Shown here: piece by piece, positions 35,985 through 47,755 of the stretch
Numbering within the stretch: the stretch's first letter is position 1
How the letters are laid out: each line of letters begins with the position of its first letter
Source of the DNA: Rhodeus uyekii
Taxonomy: Eukaryota; Chordata; Actinopteri; Cypriniformes; Acheilognathidae
Length of the DNA stretch: 64,000 nucleotides
Direction: 5' to 3'
NCBI GenBank assembly: GCA_037043235.1
Contig: JAWRVZ010000132.1
Span: 1,376,001-1,440,000, forward strand
Notes under the pieces: model-generated
The model's input: the letters and a program-made list of their open reading frames with translations, nothing else
What the model was told of the DNA's origin: nothing
Database searches by the model: none
Made by a program: the position numbers and the translations under genes

Positions 35985-37240
35985 AGGTGATTTGGAAAAG
36001 GGGGAAAATGGCTCCTCTGGCAAACACTGCACCAGGTGTTGAGTCCAGATTGGTCCAACTTGCTCCTGTGGCACGGTTACAGTGGAGTCAACGGGTCCAA
36101 TTATTTTGGTCTCAAAAGGAGGGAGACCAAGAGGGAAAAAAAGGCTTCTTTTCGAGTCTCGGCTCAGAAAGGAATTAATTAGATTGAAAGGTGCTTTTCA
36201 GAGCGCAGTCCCCAGAATTCTTTACAATGAGCAGCCAAAATGTCCCAAATCGGAGACGAGGGAGGGTGGGAAGGGGGATTCAGAGACGCGAGCGAGAAAC
36301 AAGAGATCAAATAAAACAATGGAGAACAAGTTGAGAACTATCTGAATGTTGGAAAAGAACAAGAACGATCGTCTCCCCCCCCCACCCTCAGGTTTTCAGC
36401 AGTTCTCCGCTCGGGATAATCCATCAGGACGGGACCAGCTTCTTGCGGCTTTGAGCTCCACGTCTGTACGGAGCTCTCCTCGTACCGCCGTTCCTCTTTG
36501 GCTCTCACGGCTCGCCGGCCGATCATTTTCTTTTCCTTGGTCATGACAAAATGAGTGGGATAGCAATGTGTAGGAGAGCTCAGAAAAGAGAACAAGGGGG
36601 CAGAGAAGGAGATAAAATAAAATAATAATAATAAAGCGGAGGGAGGTTGACATGACAAGGACAAAAGGAGGGAAGAAGATGAATGAATTCATTCGGAGAA
36701 GTGGGTCTGCCGGTGGAGGACGGGAATGGGGGAGAGGGAACCGTGTGGGGCATCCCGTCCCACACTCACTCCCCCGTGCCAAGAGAAAGGAGTGGTGAAG
36801 TGGTGGAGGTGGTGGTGATTCAGTCGACAACCTCGTTCGTCCTCTCTCTCACTCGCTTGCTCACTTTCTTTCTTTCCCTAGCTGCGATTCAAGAGAGCCG
36901 GCATACAGGAATCCTCTCGGATCTCCTCCCTCTTCCCCTCCCTCTCGCACACGTTCGGTTCATTATCATTCCCTGGTTCTTACTGTGACACGCTTCAGTA
37001 ACCCACTCACTCAGACGAGGCAGAAGAGATGCTGAATTCTAATGCAGGACTGAGAGAAAGAGGTAGAGAAAAGGAGAAGCAGGAGGGGGGCAGTGCTGTG
37101 GACCAGCAGGTGTCCTCTCTCTCACTTTCTGCTCCATCTGTCTGTAAAAAGAAGCCGAGCCCTTCAAGAGGCCATTCCACTTTATTCTGTTAGTTTCTCT
37201 CTCGAATGGCCTCGACACACTTCACCCAAGGCCAGAGTTG
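35985..37240. other. Purine/pyrimidine-rich unique region, no gene recognised
   Basis: GGGAGG- and CTCC-rich stretches give long low-complexity ORFs on both strands (for example 36396-36830, minus) which are not supported. The composition could fit a promoter or 5' UTR region, but no start site can be chosen. Confidence 0.3.
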
Positions 37241-38340
37241 TATGGTTCTCGTGAACAGCTCTGGAAAAGGAAGACGATATGTATTACATCAACAGGTTTT
37301 GTAGTTCTTAAGCTCAGCTTTTAAAAGGTAAATCTTTGGCATCCGTTTTTTCTACCCTAAAGGTATAGTTATTGTTACTACAAAGAAAAAAACGATATTT
37401 ATATTTTCTGAAGTAAATGTGAGTGGTACTTATCCTTTCATAACAGGTAGGACATTTTGAGTGATTGCTTACCAATCCAGTTCTTCAACACAGTCCTTGC
37501 GCACAGTTCTGGAAAGGAGATGGAGAACGATTGGAATAACAACAACAGTTTTTTTGATTGATTTTAGAAAGCTGCAACTTTAGCACTAGCATAGGTTTTG
37601 ACACACAAGTATGTGTCACTACAGTAAAAGAAAAGCTAGATGTTTGTATGTTCTGAAGAAAATGTGAGTGGTACTTACCTATTCAAAAGTCACTTCCCTC
37701 ATGCTGGGACATTCTGAGTGGCTGCTTTCTAAACCATTTGCATTTTTCCACACAACAGGCATGGCTTTATTTACTAAAGTAAAATCATAACTACATTTAG
37801 TCTTTCTCTATGGAAAAATGTGAGTGGTACTTCTTCTAGAGTAGACGGTTGCTAACTGGGGCAGTTTTTAAGCTCAAAGGTTTACCTTTATACAACTTTA
37901 CTAAAGCCCTCATGAATGGCTGTAAAATAGTTTTTTTTTTGCATCAACGATTGGCATTGCACAAACAGGTTTTGTAGTTCCCAGACTACATTTGAGGAGT
38001 TTTACTATCATAAAAAGTTATAACTATCGATTAGAGTTTTTGCTAAGCTATCATACACATTTTAAGTTACTGTTACAACAGCAAAACCATTAGCCAGATT
38101 ATTTTCTGAGGAAAATTAGAGTGGTATTTACCTGTTCAGAGTCACGGTGGTTGCAGGTTCCAGGTGGCTGCCAGGGTGTTTTGGGTGGTTGCTTATTGGT
38201 CAAGTTATTAAGCTCAAATTTAGAGGTTTACCTTTATGCTGTAAATCTTTAGCACTGCAGATTATAGTTTCCACCACACCTATTGTGTTACTGGTGGTTA
38301 GGGTATTAAAGTGGAAGTAGGTGGTTCCTTACTTGCCATA
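37241..38340. repeat. Diverged tandem duplication, 4 units
   Basis: GTGAGTGGTACTT recurs at 37419, 37664 and 37820, with a diverged copy (AGAGTGGTATTTACC) near 38118, each after 'tctgaaga/gaaaat'. AACAGGTTTTGTAGTTC occurs near 37293 and 37966. GAGTGGCTGC / GGGTGGTTGCTTA motifs close the units. Spacing of about 160-300 bp shows ancient tandem duplication of a larger unit. Each copy carries a donor-like GTGAGT, but no open frame. Confidence 0.55.
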
Positions 38341-38844
38341 TTTCATCATATCTCATTACTGAAATGAACAGGTAATGATGACATTCTGGGAAAATAAGTG
38401 TTTGTACAGAGTGTTTATGGTTAAATCAATCAAAAAAGTCCAATAAAGCCTTTAAACTTCATTTTTATATAAATAAAAAACTAAAACAAGGCAGTCAAGC
38501 CAACATTGTCGTATTTGCTTACTGTGTTTTTATGAATGTCTTTGAACTTCCTATAATCTAAATTCAAATGCAGAAACACTTTAATTAAATTAAATCAAAT
38601 TAAAGCATTCTCACTTCAATTTCGAATGGTGCATAACGCTAGAAAGCTTTCAGAACATTTCAGTATGTGGTTTATATGACATTTTGTATATCATTTAATA
38701 TAAATGACAAAAAAGTACCCACAGAAAAGGGAAATCACAAATGGGGTATCTTCAGTATCTCAATAACGTTCACTAGAAGGCAATAAGATTAAATGGAGAG
38801 CAAATAGAGAATCAGGTGAGATCTTAACATAATCAGTCAGATTT
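38341..38844. other. AT-rich stretch, no gene seen
   Basis: No recognisable element. Confidence 0.4.
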
Positions 38845-39580
38845 CAATAATAATAATAATAATATACTATTTATATAGCACCTTTAAAAGTTGCATCTCA
38901 CAGCGCTTTACAAAGATACAATAAAAATATATTAAAATGAAAATATGCATTAAAAGAATTTAAGAAGAATATAACGCAAAAACAACAACTGCAAAATAAT
39001 CACATTAAAGCTACTCTGAAAAAGTGAGTTTTAAAGGATGATTTAAGAACACTAGCCCCGGTTTCACAGAAGAGGCTTAAGATTAAAATGCATGTTTGAG
39101 CTGGTTAAACAGAAATCAACTCTCACTGGCATTTCTTCAAAAAAAAATTGTCTCAAGATGCTCATCAGTAATGTTTTTTTCTAAGGCATGTTTATAAAGG
39201 CTACTTAAATGCCCCAATTGATAAAATGCCCTGTGGCCTAATTCGGGCATAATCTAAGCCCTGTCTGTGAAACCAGGCCCCAGCATGTCTAATCTCAGAG
39301 GGAAGAGAAGTTTTATTTTGAAGCAAAAGAAAAAAAAGAGCGTTAGTGAGTTGGAGGAACAGTTAAAAAGGAAAAAACGAGGAGAGGAGATCACGACTTG
39401 GAGTGTAGAGGATTAAAAGTTCAGACAAATATTGTGGTGCTCAACCATGCAAAGCCTTGCAGATAGGCATGAGAGTTTTATATAAAAAACCTGACAGGGA
39501 GCCAATGCAAGGACTCCAATAAAGGTGTGATGTCGTCACCTGTCAGGGAGTTATGGACAAACTGCAATTTATTTAGAGTA
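38845..39580 (-). mobile_element. L2-type LINE 3' end with (ATT)n tail, interrupted
   Basis: Read on the minus strand: remnants of ESLHWLPV, YKTLMPICKALHG and APQYLSELL (39560-39430), then a 3' end with TTGTAAAGCGCTGTGAGATG, AAAGGTGCTATATAAAT and an (ATT)n tail at 38851-38863. This is the standard 3' end of fish L2-type retrotransposons. A MITE at 39055-39281 splits it. Stops and frame shifts show it is dead. Confidence 0.7.
39055..39281. mobile_element. MITE with GGTTTCACAGA inverted ends, nested in a LINE
   Basis: Left end GCCCCGGTTTCACAGA, right end TCTGTGAAACCAGGCCC, imperfect reverse complements. Internal 'cttaagattaaaatgcatg', 'tgtctcaagatgctcatcag' and 'aatctaagccctgtctgtg' are typical of an abundant fish MITE. 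Confidence 0.7.
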
Positions 39581-39589
39581 GATTAAGAA

Positions 39590-39760
39590 ACCCGAGGAAG
39601 TAGAGCAAGGTCCCTCAAATCCAGCCTGGAATTGAACTCAAACCATGATCAAACTCACTGACCTGCAATTGTATAAAACCCTGGCTAGCTTTTTCAGGTG
39701 TGTTTGATTAGGATTATACCTAAACTCGGCAGGTCAGTTGCATTGCGATAATCATTGCGG
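39590..39760. mobile_element. Fragment of an hAT-like MITE
   Basis: 'ccctcaaatccagcctgga', 'tttttcaggtgtgtttgatt' and 'aaactcggcaggtcagttgc' are decayed forms of a common fish element. No termini resolved. Confidence 0.4.
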
Positions 39761-42700
39761 AAAAATGCAAAAGTAAACAAACATTTCTCATCCGATTCTC
39801 CCAAAACAAATGAGCTGGTATCCAATTTTATACCTCTGTATTCTTACAATTGGCTCATTTGTGTTTGTTTTTATCCCTCCTGAGGAATTTTAGAACAGTT
39901 TAAATTTACATGAGCTATATCTACATCTCTCTGACAATAACATTTTCCTCTTGCTTGAATCTCCGGGTTTCCACGGTGTCACGTGAGTATCTGTGCGCAC
40001 CAATGACTCACCGGTTAGTTAAACTTAATCACAGCCGAGTCTGAGAGGAAGTTTGACCAGCACGATGCTTATACTTGCCATAATTAGACGGCTTCAAACT
40101 CTCTTAGCCGTGCAAATTCCACTAAAGGGCAACTGTGTGCTATTCTAGGTTATTTGTTATCCGTGTTGACGTTATGAGAAAGTTTGCTTATCTTAAATGT
40201 CAGAATATAAAGGGATGCCCTCGCCCGCTCCTCCCGAGGATCCAGGTTATTATTATTAAAAAAAAATCATTGTCATTCACCGTATTAAGAGCCAGTGCCC
40301 TTTTCACAAATATGATTGACAGAAGTGAGGGGCCAGAGACGGGGGGAGGGGAAAAGGGGGATCGGAGAATGACAGCCAACGATTTTGTCTCACTCTCTTT
40401 CACAGACTCTCGCTGCTGTGTATACAGACATTATAAATGCAATAAAACTGTCATTCGGAGACCGCGGCCATCACTTCGACTTGATTCCCACAGGATGCGA
40501 TTAAGTTGAACGCACACACTTCCAGTTCCCACACCTACACCATCTGCGCCTCGACACCCTTCACCTAACCCCCATTTAATTAAACCGGGATTCAGCGAGC
40601 GATCACACAGCACACACTACCGTTTCAACGGCACCGTGACAGTACGACTGTTTACAGCTGACTCTTGTTAGTCAATTCCAAAGCTGAAGGCACACGGTCT
40701 CTGACTAATTTGGAAACGCGGTCGTCATCCGCTCTGACTTTTCGCACCACATACAAGCAACTGAACAGCTGAAGCCATCACGGAGCTGATGAAAAGGAAA
40801 TTAGCTGACAGGTAGAGCACCTACAAAGACTCAACACCGATAAACAATGCGCCGCCGTAGGATCACCCTTCTTCCTTTTCCACGCCAACTCAGTCTTGAT
40901 CAATGGCTCTGCAATAAAAGCAATTAGAAAAGAGGGGGAAGAAAATGACAAGGTTTAGAGCTGCCACCTCCATCGACTGAGCCCTCAGCAAAGTTTATAG
41001 TTGAGGATTATTGGGAAGGACACATCACAAGAGCCGTCCCACGCACTCGGAGCCAACCAGCAGTGTCTCCAGACGCCATCTCTCTACCTTGTATTCCCTT
41101 TCATGCGGCTGCTGTTAGGTTACGTGCTGATGAAAGGCATGGGTGTAATCCTACACTTCATCTCCACTTTACAGCTGGATGGCACAGTCGCGGTGAGGGG
41201 GAATGATGAGGCCTTTGAGCGTGTCAAATATATGCCAGAGATCTTGAAAGTCCACTGACTGCCTTAAACAGGGTCTCTAACTCACTACATTGTTGTAATT
41301 TTTCCCCTTAAGCATCTCTGCAATCTTCTGTGAATGTGATTGTACATTTTAGCGGTTTTCCACCACAGCAGAGCGGTCACATCTGCTGGAGTTTCAGCGA
41401 AGGTCACAGTGGTGGCCCTGCAAAGGTGAACAAAGTGAGAATGTTTTACAACTACCATATGTTAAATAAACATTGCTTTGGAGTGTGAAGGAAACTGAAT
41501 TAGCAAGGTATCCGCCAAGCATGTTAATGTTAACCGTCCCTTGGGGCTTCTTTAACTGCAGGCACTTTAATGTCCAAGGAATGGATTTTTATTAATACTA
41601 AGAGCTTTCAACTCTTTTTTTTCTCTTTGTTATGTGAAGGTCACATTAAAACGATGCCACATGCTATCATAATTTAAAGAAAAAATCCCAATCACGGCCA
41701 CAGCTTGCAAAATTCCCCAGCATTTAAAGCTATGTCTGACGTTACATTAAATATTTAGTTTTCGAAAGCTGTGACTTTTCTTCATTGTATGTGATTGTAG
41801 TGAATTTCAAAAAAAGATTATAATAAAGTAAGATGTTCTAGCCTTTATTGTATGAAAATGATTTCTCATTTTCCTAAAATAAATAAAGAAATCAATGCAA
41901 TAATAATAAGCCTGTTCCTCAGTTTGAAGAGCTTGAAAAACATGAACTGTGAAGAAAACAGAAAAATAAAGGTTAATAGCACAGAATTGTGCTATCAAGC
42001 TCTAATTGTGTCAAATTATAGAAAAAGACAGTGTGAAAAAATTATAATATCATTACAAAATGCTAGCTATGAAATGAGTCTTGGCTAAAGACAAAAGAGT
42101 TTGCCATTTTATTCCAAAACAAGTTTAAAATGTAAGACGTGGTGGAAACAACATTACATGAATAAAATGACAAATTATAGTGATTTATGCATCAACCCTA
42201 ACAAACAAGTGATTGAGTGAAGTCCAAAGACAATACATGAAAGATGAAAGAATGGTTTTTAAGGTGGAAGTGGGGCACAATATTTTGTTTAATGATAATT
42301 ATAACTTGTGCAACATCTGGACTAAAAGAGCCCCATTGCTCTCGGCAAAGGCAGCCTGTTATCTGTCGTCTTTGCCTTTAGAATTTGGAAGAATGTATTT
42401 GAATATTAAAAAACTTCCTGTTGCGCTTCCCTTGCTATGAATTATCAAAGCTCAGCAGGAGGCAGATCTAATCAACCACTGTCTTCCTCCATCAGTCCGA
42501 CTGTCTCCAAGGCTGCTCGCAGAGGAGCAAAAACAGGGAAGGAAGTTTGTGGCATTAATAAAAGTATGACGCTTTCAGAACAATGAAACCTGTAAAGCTG
42601 AGGTCCATGTGGTTTCCACTGACCCGAGGACAACTTCACTGTGAGCCATCATGAACTTGAGACTATTGGAAACTCTATCGAGTCTTCTTCGCTTTAATCA

Positions 42701-44455
42701 GGCTTTCTGAGAGGATCTGTCAGAGGTAAACAATTATTTTTTGAAGTACACCATCGGTTGCGTGAGACGAGGGCTATACGGACGCATCCCTGCATTTTCT
42801 CGGAAGAGGAATTAAGCTTTGCTCTACAAAGCCATTTGCATACAGGCAATTTTCAAATCCATTTGTGAATAAATACGAAGCCAGACATTTGCCAGCTGCT
42901 TCTTTCATCAATTCCCTAATAAACCCACGGAAAGCAGGAAAGGGGGCAGAAAAAAGGATCTTATTAAAGCTTTGTATTAGTCAGATATTAAAACCCAATC
43001 TTTAATGCGAGCCAAGGGGCATTTCACACTCGATGTGTAAATTTCCCATGAATCACTGAGGGCATCACTTCACAAGCCGGCTGAGGGAAACCCCCCTCGA
43101 GGGAAACAAGTCAACTCTTTCATTTCGCAACTCCTTTTCTCTCTCCCCGCCACCGCTGTCTTCTTTTTTCTTCCACTTTCATCAGTCTGGTGTCACTTGA
43201 AAGGCAGCAGCGAGAAACAGAAGAGGAGAACTCTGGGTAGCAGAGCTTCCTTTAGAAGATGCGCTGTGTGAATGCAGCTGGGTGCACGAGTTAACCAAGC
43301 GAATCGGCCAGTAATCCGTTAAGGATACAGGCAGGTGCAGGTGCCACCTTTTTTAATTCCGCAAACTGGGAAAAGGAGGCAGGAACCGGTGCCACCCAAT
43401 CCCATAATGCACGCTGCTTCCTGCACCCGCAGCAGACACGGTCGACCGTCGATTGTCTGCTCGCCCTTTGTACTCATCTTTTTCACCCTGTGGACGTCTG
43501 ACTGCAGGACTGGCAGTCACGGTGTGCGGAGCGGGAAAATGCGATAGAGGCGTCTGTGTGAAATTCCTTTCATGGGGGACTAGGTTGCACATTTCCCCCT
43601 CTTTTTCTGGAAGCCACAGCTAATTTTACGCACCCTTATCTGGCCCCCTTTCACTGGCAAGGCGCCTGTTTCTGCATGGGTCGGAGGCACTGGGCCATTT
43701 GCCACGCTCAAAGATGGAGCGAGAGAGAGAGATGCTCCTTGGGGTCTCTCCCTGCTCAGAGGATGTGGGGTGGCTCTCCTCCTGTTTCCATGGCAGCGCC
43801 TGGCTTTATTAGAATCCCATTCCAGATGCGGCACAACAGCCGTCTGTCCCTGCCCCCTCCGTGCTCGAGCCACCATCTTTCCCCACCTGCCTCATGCCCC
43901 TGACTGTTTTCCAACGGTTAAGAAACTTGTCAAAAGTGAGGGATGGCGCGGTGCATTGATAAATGAAGCGTAATGGGATAACCGCCGCGTGATTTCACAC
44001 TCTGATAGCCCGTGGCACTGCCACTACTCAAGGCAACCCGTTCCCGGTGCCACGTGGGGGGAAAGTGCCCATGACCGAGTCTTTCCTGTCACCAATATCC
44101 CTCTGGCCTCGACCTCTGCAATAAGATACGACACCTCTGCCATGGTGGTGCAAAATTCAGAAGTGAAGAATTGTCTGCCTTTGAATTCATGAGACTGGAT
44201 TTGGATTGAATCGGCCACAACAGACGAGAAGCTGGAGTTTGAGTTGGAACTACAGGAAGAGGTAATTCTGAGAAATTCAACACAGGTAATGCATTCTGGG
44301 AAATGAAGTGTTCTTCTACCCTGGTCTACGCAAATTAAATAAATACGAACATAAGAACATGTAAGTATAAAATGCATAAATACAATATCAAAATATAAGA
44401 ATATAAACATTTAATATAATATTATAAATTGGTATTAAAATATAGTTAGTTTATA
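39761..44455. other. Mostly non-repetitive DNA with CNE-like islands, no gene recognised
   Basis: GC-balanced, unique-looking islands lie at about 40.1-41.2, 42.5-43.3 and 43.3-44.3 kb, separated by AT-rich DNA (41.5-42.2 kb). ORFs of 60-128 aa overlap each other on both strands. A 40-codon ATG-less frame ending near 44307 reads LEFELELQEE, but has no acceptor. Confidence 0.35.
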
Positions 44456-44459
44456 GTAA

Positions 44460-45106
44460 TATAGAGTTTAATTCGTTCCAAGAGCTCGTAACTCAAACTT
44501 CTCGTACACCAAAACGATTTTCCCCATAAGAATGCATTAAAAATCACTCGATTCGTTCCACACGACCATAAATGACCATTTTAAATATTTTTTAACAATT
44601 AAGATCTCATATAAATACCAATTAATAATTGACAATTAAACTAAAATTAGCTTTGAGTAGCGTCGCTGCTGGCGTGAAGGAGACGAGAGGAGGGTTTTAC
44701 TGCTTACAGGGAGAATTTCATCCCTTCTTTCTTACTCATCTTGAGGTCATTGTCTATATGCTGTACTGTACGTATATATTTCACTACGTGAACAATAGCG
44801 ATCACAATTAATGTTAACAACAGGAGGTAAAACTGCTGTAAATCACTTATAAAAGTATCACTGTGGTGAATGATGAACCAAACCGAGCGACGCTGAGAGA
44901 ATGAACGAGTGAAGGGATGATGGGCTTTGTGAGAGGCTGTCGTTAGGATATTTCCAGTAAAAATGTGCGCGAAGATGCTGAGCGTTAGGACTTTTCCAAA
45001 CAAAAATGTGCATGGGCGAGGGAATGTTTTTCTCGCACACCGATACAATGTTCGTACTCCGATTTGCTCGTATACTAAGTCACTCGTAAACCGAGGTTTT
45101 ACTGTA
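44460..45106. mobile_element. pogo/Tigger-like non-autonomous element
   Basis: The right end reads TCGTAAACCGAGGTTTTACTG followed by TA. The left end carries GTTTAATTCGTTCCAAGAG, CTCGTAACTCAAACTTCTCG and ACCAAAACGATTTTCCCC. Both are the well-known end motifs of Tigger-like TcMar elements (GGTACCTCGGTTTACGAG type). The left terminus is eroded. The minus ORF at 44704-45048 has no transposase motif. Confidence 0.6.
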
Positions 45107-46255
45107 TATCAAATATCTATTATTAATCATTTTTCAGAACTGTCAAAAAAGGTTTAGTCAAGTCGAGTTAGAGTTTGTCATGACTGCATATCCAGTTAAA
45201 AATTAATTATATGAATTTCAATTATTTTAATTCCACTTTGAATTGCAATTCTGCATGCTGTTTGCTACCTCAATTAAAATCCAATATAACTTGGATGGCA
45301 TTCTCAATTCAATTCAGAATTGTGTACAACCCTTAAAAATTGGCAACATCATTCACCAGCGAAAGGGAGAAACGTACAGACTCTGTTGAGGGCATCCGGA
45401 GCGTCCTGTTTTCTGACGTCTTAAGTACTTTCCAAATATGTGTTACGTCCCGAGTTGAAAATAAAGAGCAATGTAAAATGAGATGATTTAGCAGGCTATT
45501 ATGGGCTATTATTTTTGTTAGACAGCCCTCTGGGTGTGGGGTGCCAAAACATGGGCCTGACACCCATTAGCCAAACTCATCCATGTGCATGTCACGGTCA
45601 ATAAGACCCCACTAAAATGTCATCGCCCTAATAGCTACTTACTGCCAGAGCACACACAGGACCCATCTCACGCTCCTCTTATCACGATGGTTCGCAGACG
45701 TCCCATGCAGCTTAGTGGGAGATAATAGCGTTCCAAGCATCACGATTCAGCGTCTGGAAAAGAAAGGCCAAATTATTTTTCACTGTTCATGTGTACGGTT
45801 AGCATGCTAGTCTTTCCCGCTTCCTTACAGTATTGTACAGAAAGGACAGCGTAGGGAATAGGGATGCAGTGATGGATGATGGCTAGAATACTAAACAATC
45901 CGCTGGGTATTACAAAAGCCTGTCTTACAGGCGGAGCTAAATTTGTTTGTATTGCCAGCTCAAATGCTAAGGATTAGCGAGAATGTGAGGAGAATTCTTA
46001 AGTTGGCAGATGTGAGGCGACCTTGTCACACACAGGAAGGACGGCCGTTTGCAACAGGGAGACTACGGTTATAGACATAACGCATTCATGCGAGAATATC
46101 AGGCTTGTATTGATGAGGGCGATGAAGCTTTGCCGCTTCTAATGAGCGACGTGTGAGAGAACTGAAAATGTGGAGGCATCAATGTAGCCAAGCTACACCT
46201 TTGTTATTCTTGTAGAAGGTGATTTTAATAGCAAACTGAAGCGTAATACAGACAA
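45107..46255. other. AT-rich then GC-balanced stretch, no gene seen
   Basis: 45.17-45.34 kb has repeated 'aattcaattcagaattg' type motifs like 24.57 kb. 45.6-46.2 kb is unique-looking. Confidence 0.35.
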
Positions 46256-46257
46256 TA

Positions 46258-46385
46258 GCATTCCTGTAGCTCAAATAGAAATGCATGGTGCCAGCAATGC
46301 CAAGGTTATGGGTTTGACGGCCAGTGATTGTATGCACCGATGCAACACAAATTAATGTATGTCACTTTGGATAAAACAATAATTT
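46258..46385 (+). mobile_element. tRNA-derived SINE, degenerate
   Basis: ATTCCTGTAGCTCAAATAG, AATGCATGGTGCCAGCAATG, 'gccaaggttatgggtttgac' and the tail CACTTTGGATAAAAC align in order with the copy at 20955. Box A and B are damaged. Confidence 0.65.
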
Positions 46386-46621
46386 AAAAGTATTCTTTTT
46401 GTGCATTTGTCAATTTGTCATTTGTTCTTAAACTTTGCACAGTGTATGTGACTTAAGTGAGCATTTCAATTACCTAATTAAAATTGATAATTGAAAACAT
46501 TTAAATAATTGACATTTAAAAACACATCTGACTGTGTAAACATGCAGATTTGCTACGTATATATTTTTTGTATTATAATCTGTATTCATATATTATATAT
46601 ACATGTTGCTAGTTAACATTA

Positions 46622-46662
46622 GGATTGATGTTGCAAGCACCATGCTTTTCTATTTGAGCTCT
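46622..46662 (-). mobile_element. SINE head, inverted fragment
   Basis: In reverse it reads GAGCTCAAATAGAAAAGCATG then GTGCTTGCAAC, the head of the same SINE and closest to the copy at 46258. A plus-strand tail-like piece (CATTGGATAAAAGCATTTTCC) follows near 46728. Confidence 0.5.
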
Positions 46663-47750
46663 ATTATTTCAACAATTTGTAGTAAAAATGTTCAATATAC
46701 CATTTTCAATTGATTGACTTTGCAAGGCATTGGATAAAAGCATTTTCCAAATAAACAAGTAAACAAACAAAGTGAAGGACAATGAAACGGCATAAAGTAT
46801 AATGCAACTCACAAAACCTGGTGACAAGTTTATAGTTTTAAACAGTGTCATCTCAACAAGTGTCTGCTTCATACTGCCTTCACAAGTAATAGAACCAGCC
46901 GAATGTGTTCTCGGCATTTATGTGCAAGAGTGACACTGGAAAATGCATAATTCATTTTCATTTGTGAGAAATAAATTGGGGAGGGTGGGGAGGGGGAGGC
47001 TCTGCTCCAATATCTCAACGAACGCCTCTCTCTGAGACAGCTGGATGCACGTGGCTGGGTAATAACATTAAATTGGTTCTGTCAGGTAATTTCTACAAGT
47101 GTTAGCCACACTGGAGGCTGGGGTGCACCGCAATCAGAAGAGAAGGAATCTGGGGTGGGGTGGGGGGCTATCGCATCACGGCTCATCCTAAACTGCTCTG
47201 CGGCCGCCTCCTCTCTCCTCGCCGGCTGGCCTCCATGAAGGTAATTGCAATCTGGGCTTGACGCTGTAAATATTGACCCTCTTGACCTGTTTCTCTGATG
47301 GGATTCTAACTGGGGACGTTACTTTTGGGGGTGTGTGGGAATGTGTGTGCGTTAGAGAGTGTGTTATATAAAACATTGTACTGAATATATGCGTGTGTAT
47401 CACATTTATGCATATAGCTTTATGCATTAGCTCATAATACATTCTCTTTCATTACAGAACTGAGGTTTACATACGGCAATGGAAGAACATCAGTCTAGTT
47501 TTCATCTTTTCATCATCAGACAGAATTTCGTGGTTTATGAGAATGACAATCATATTATTCATTCACATTCACACAAAGAAAGGGCTGTTATTTAAAAAAA
47601 AAAGTTTCACAAGAACCATTTACAAATGTTTATTTTAATACAATTTAATCACTTGTAGCTTTTATAATATTGCAATCTATATATGTGACTTAAAATTAAA
47701 AACTACTTTAATGCTTAAAAATATAAACAGAGAAGTGATTTTCTAAATTG
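46663..47750. other. Non-repetitive; CNE-like island 47.03-47.29 kb
   Basis: G-rich run near 46.98 kb, then unique-looking DNA with ACAGCTGGATG (E-box), GGTAATAACATTAAATTGG and GGTAATTGCAATC. 47.45-47.75 kb is AT-rich. No gene recognised. Confidence 0.35.
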
Positions 47751-47755
47751 TACAT

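Noticed and set aside
36346..36830. Pro/Ser-rich ORFs as a promoter-proximal gene
   Set aside because: Overlapping frames on both strands of GC- and pyrimidine-rich DNA; no splice or domain support.
44213..44307. LEFELELQEE-like exon
   Set aside because: Only about 40 codons, no acceptor, and a stop shortly after the possible donor; chance purine-rich frame.
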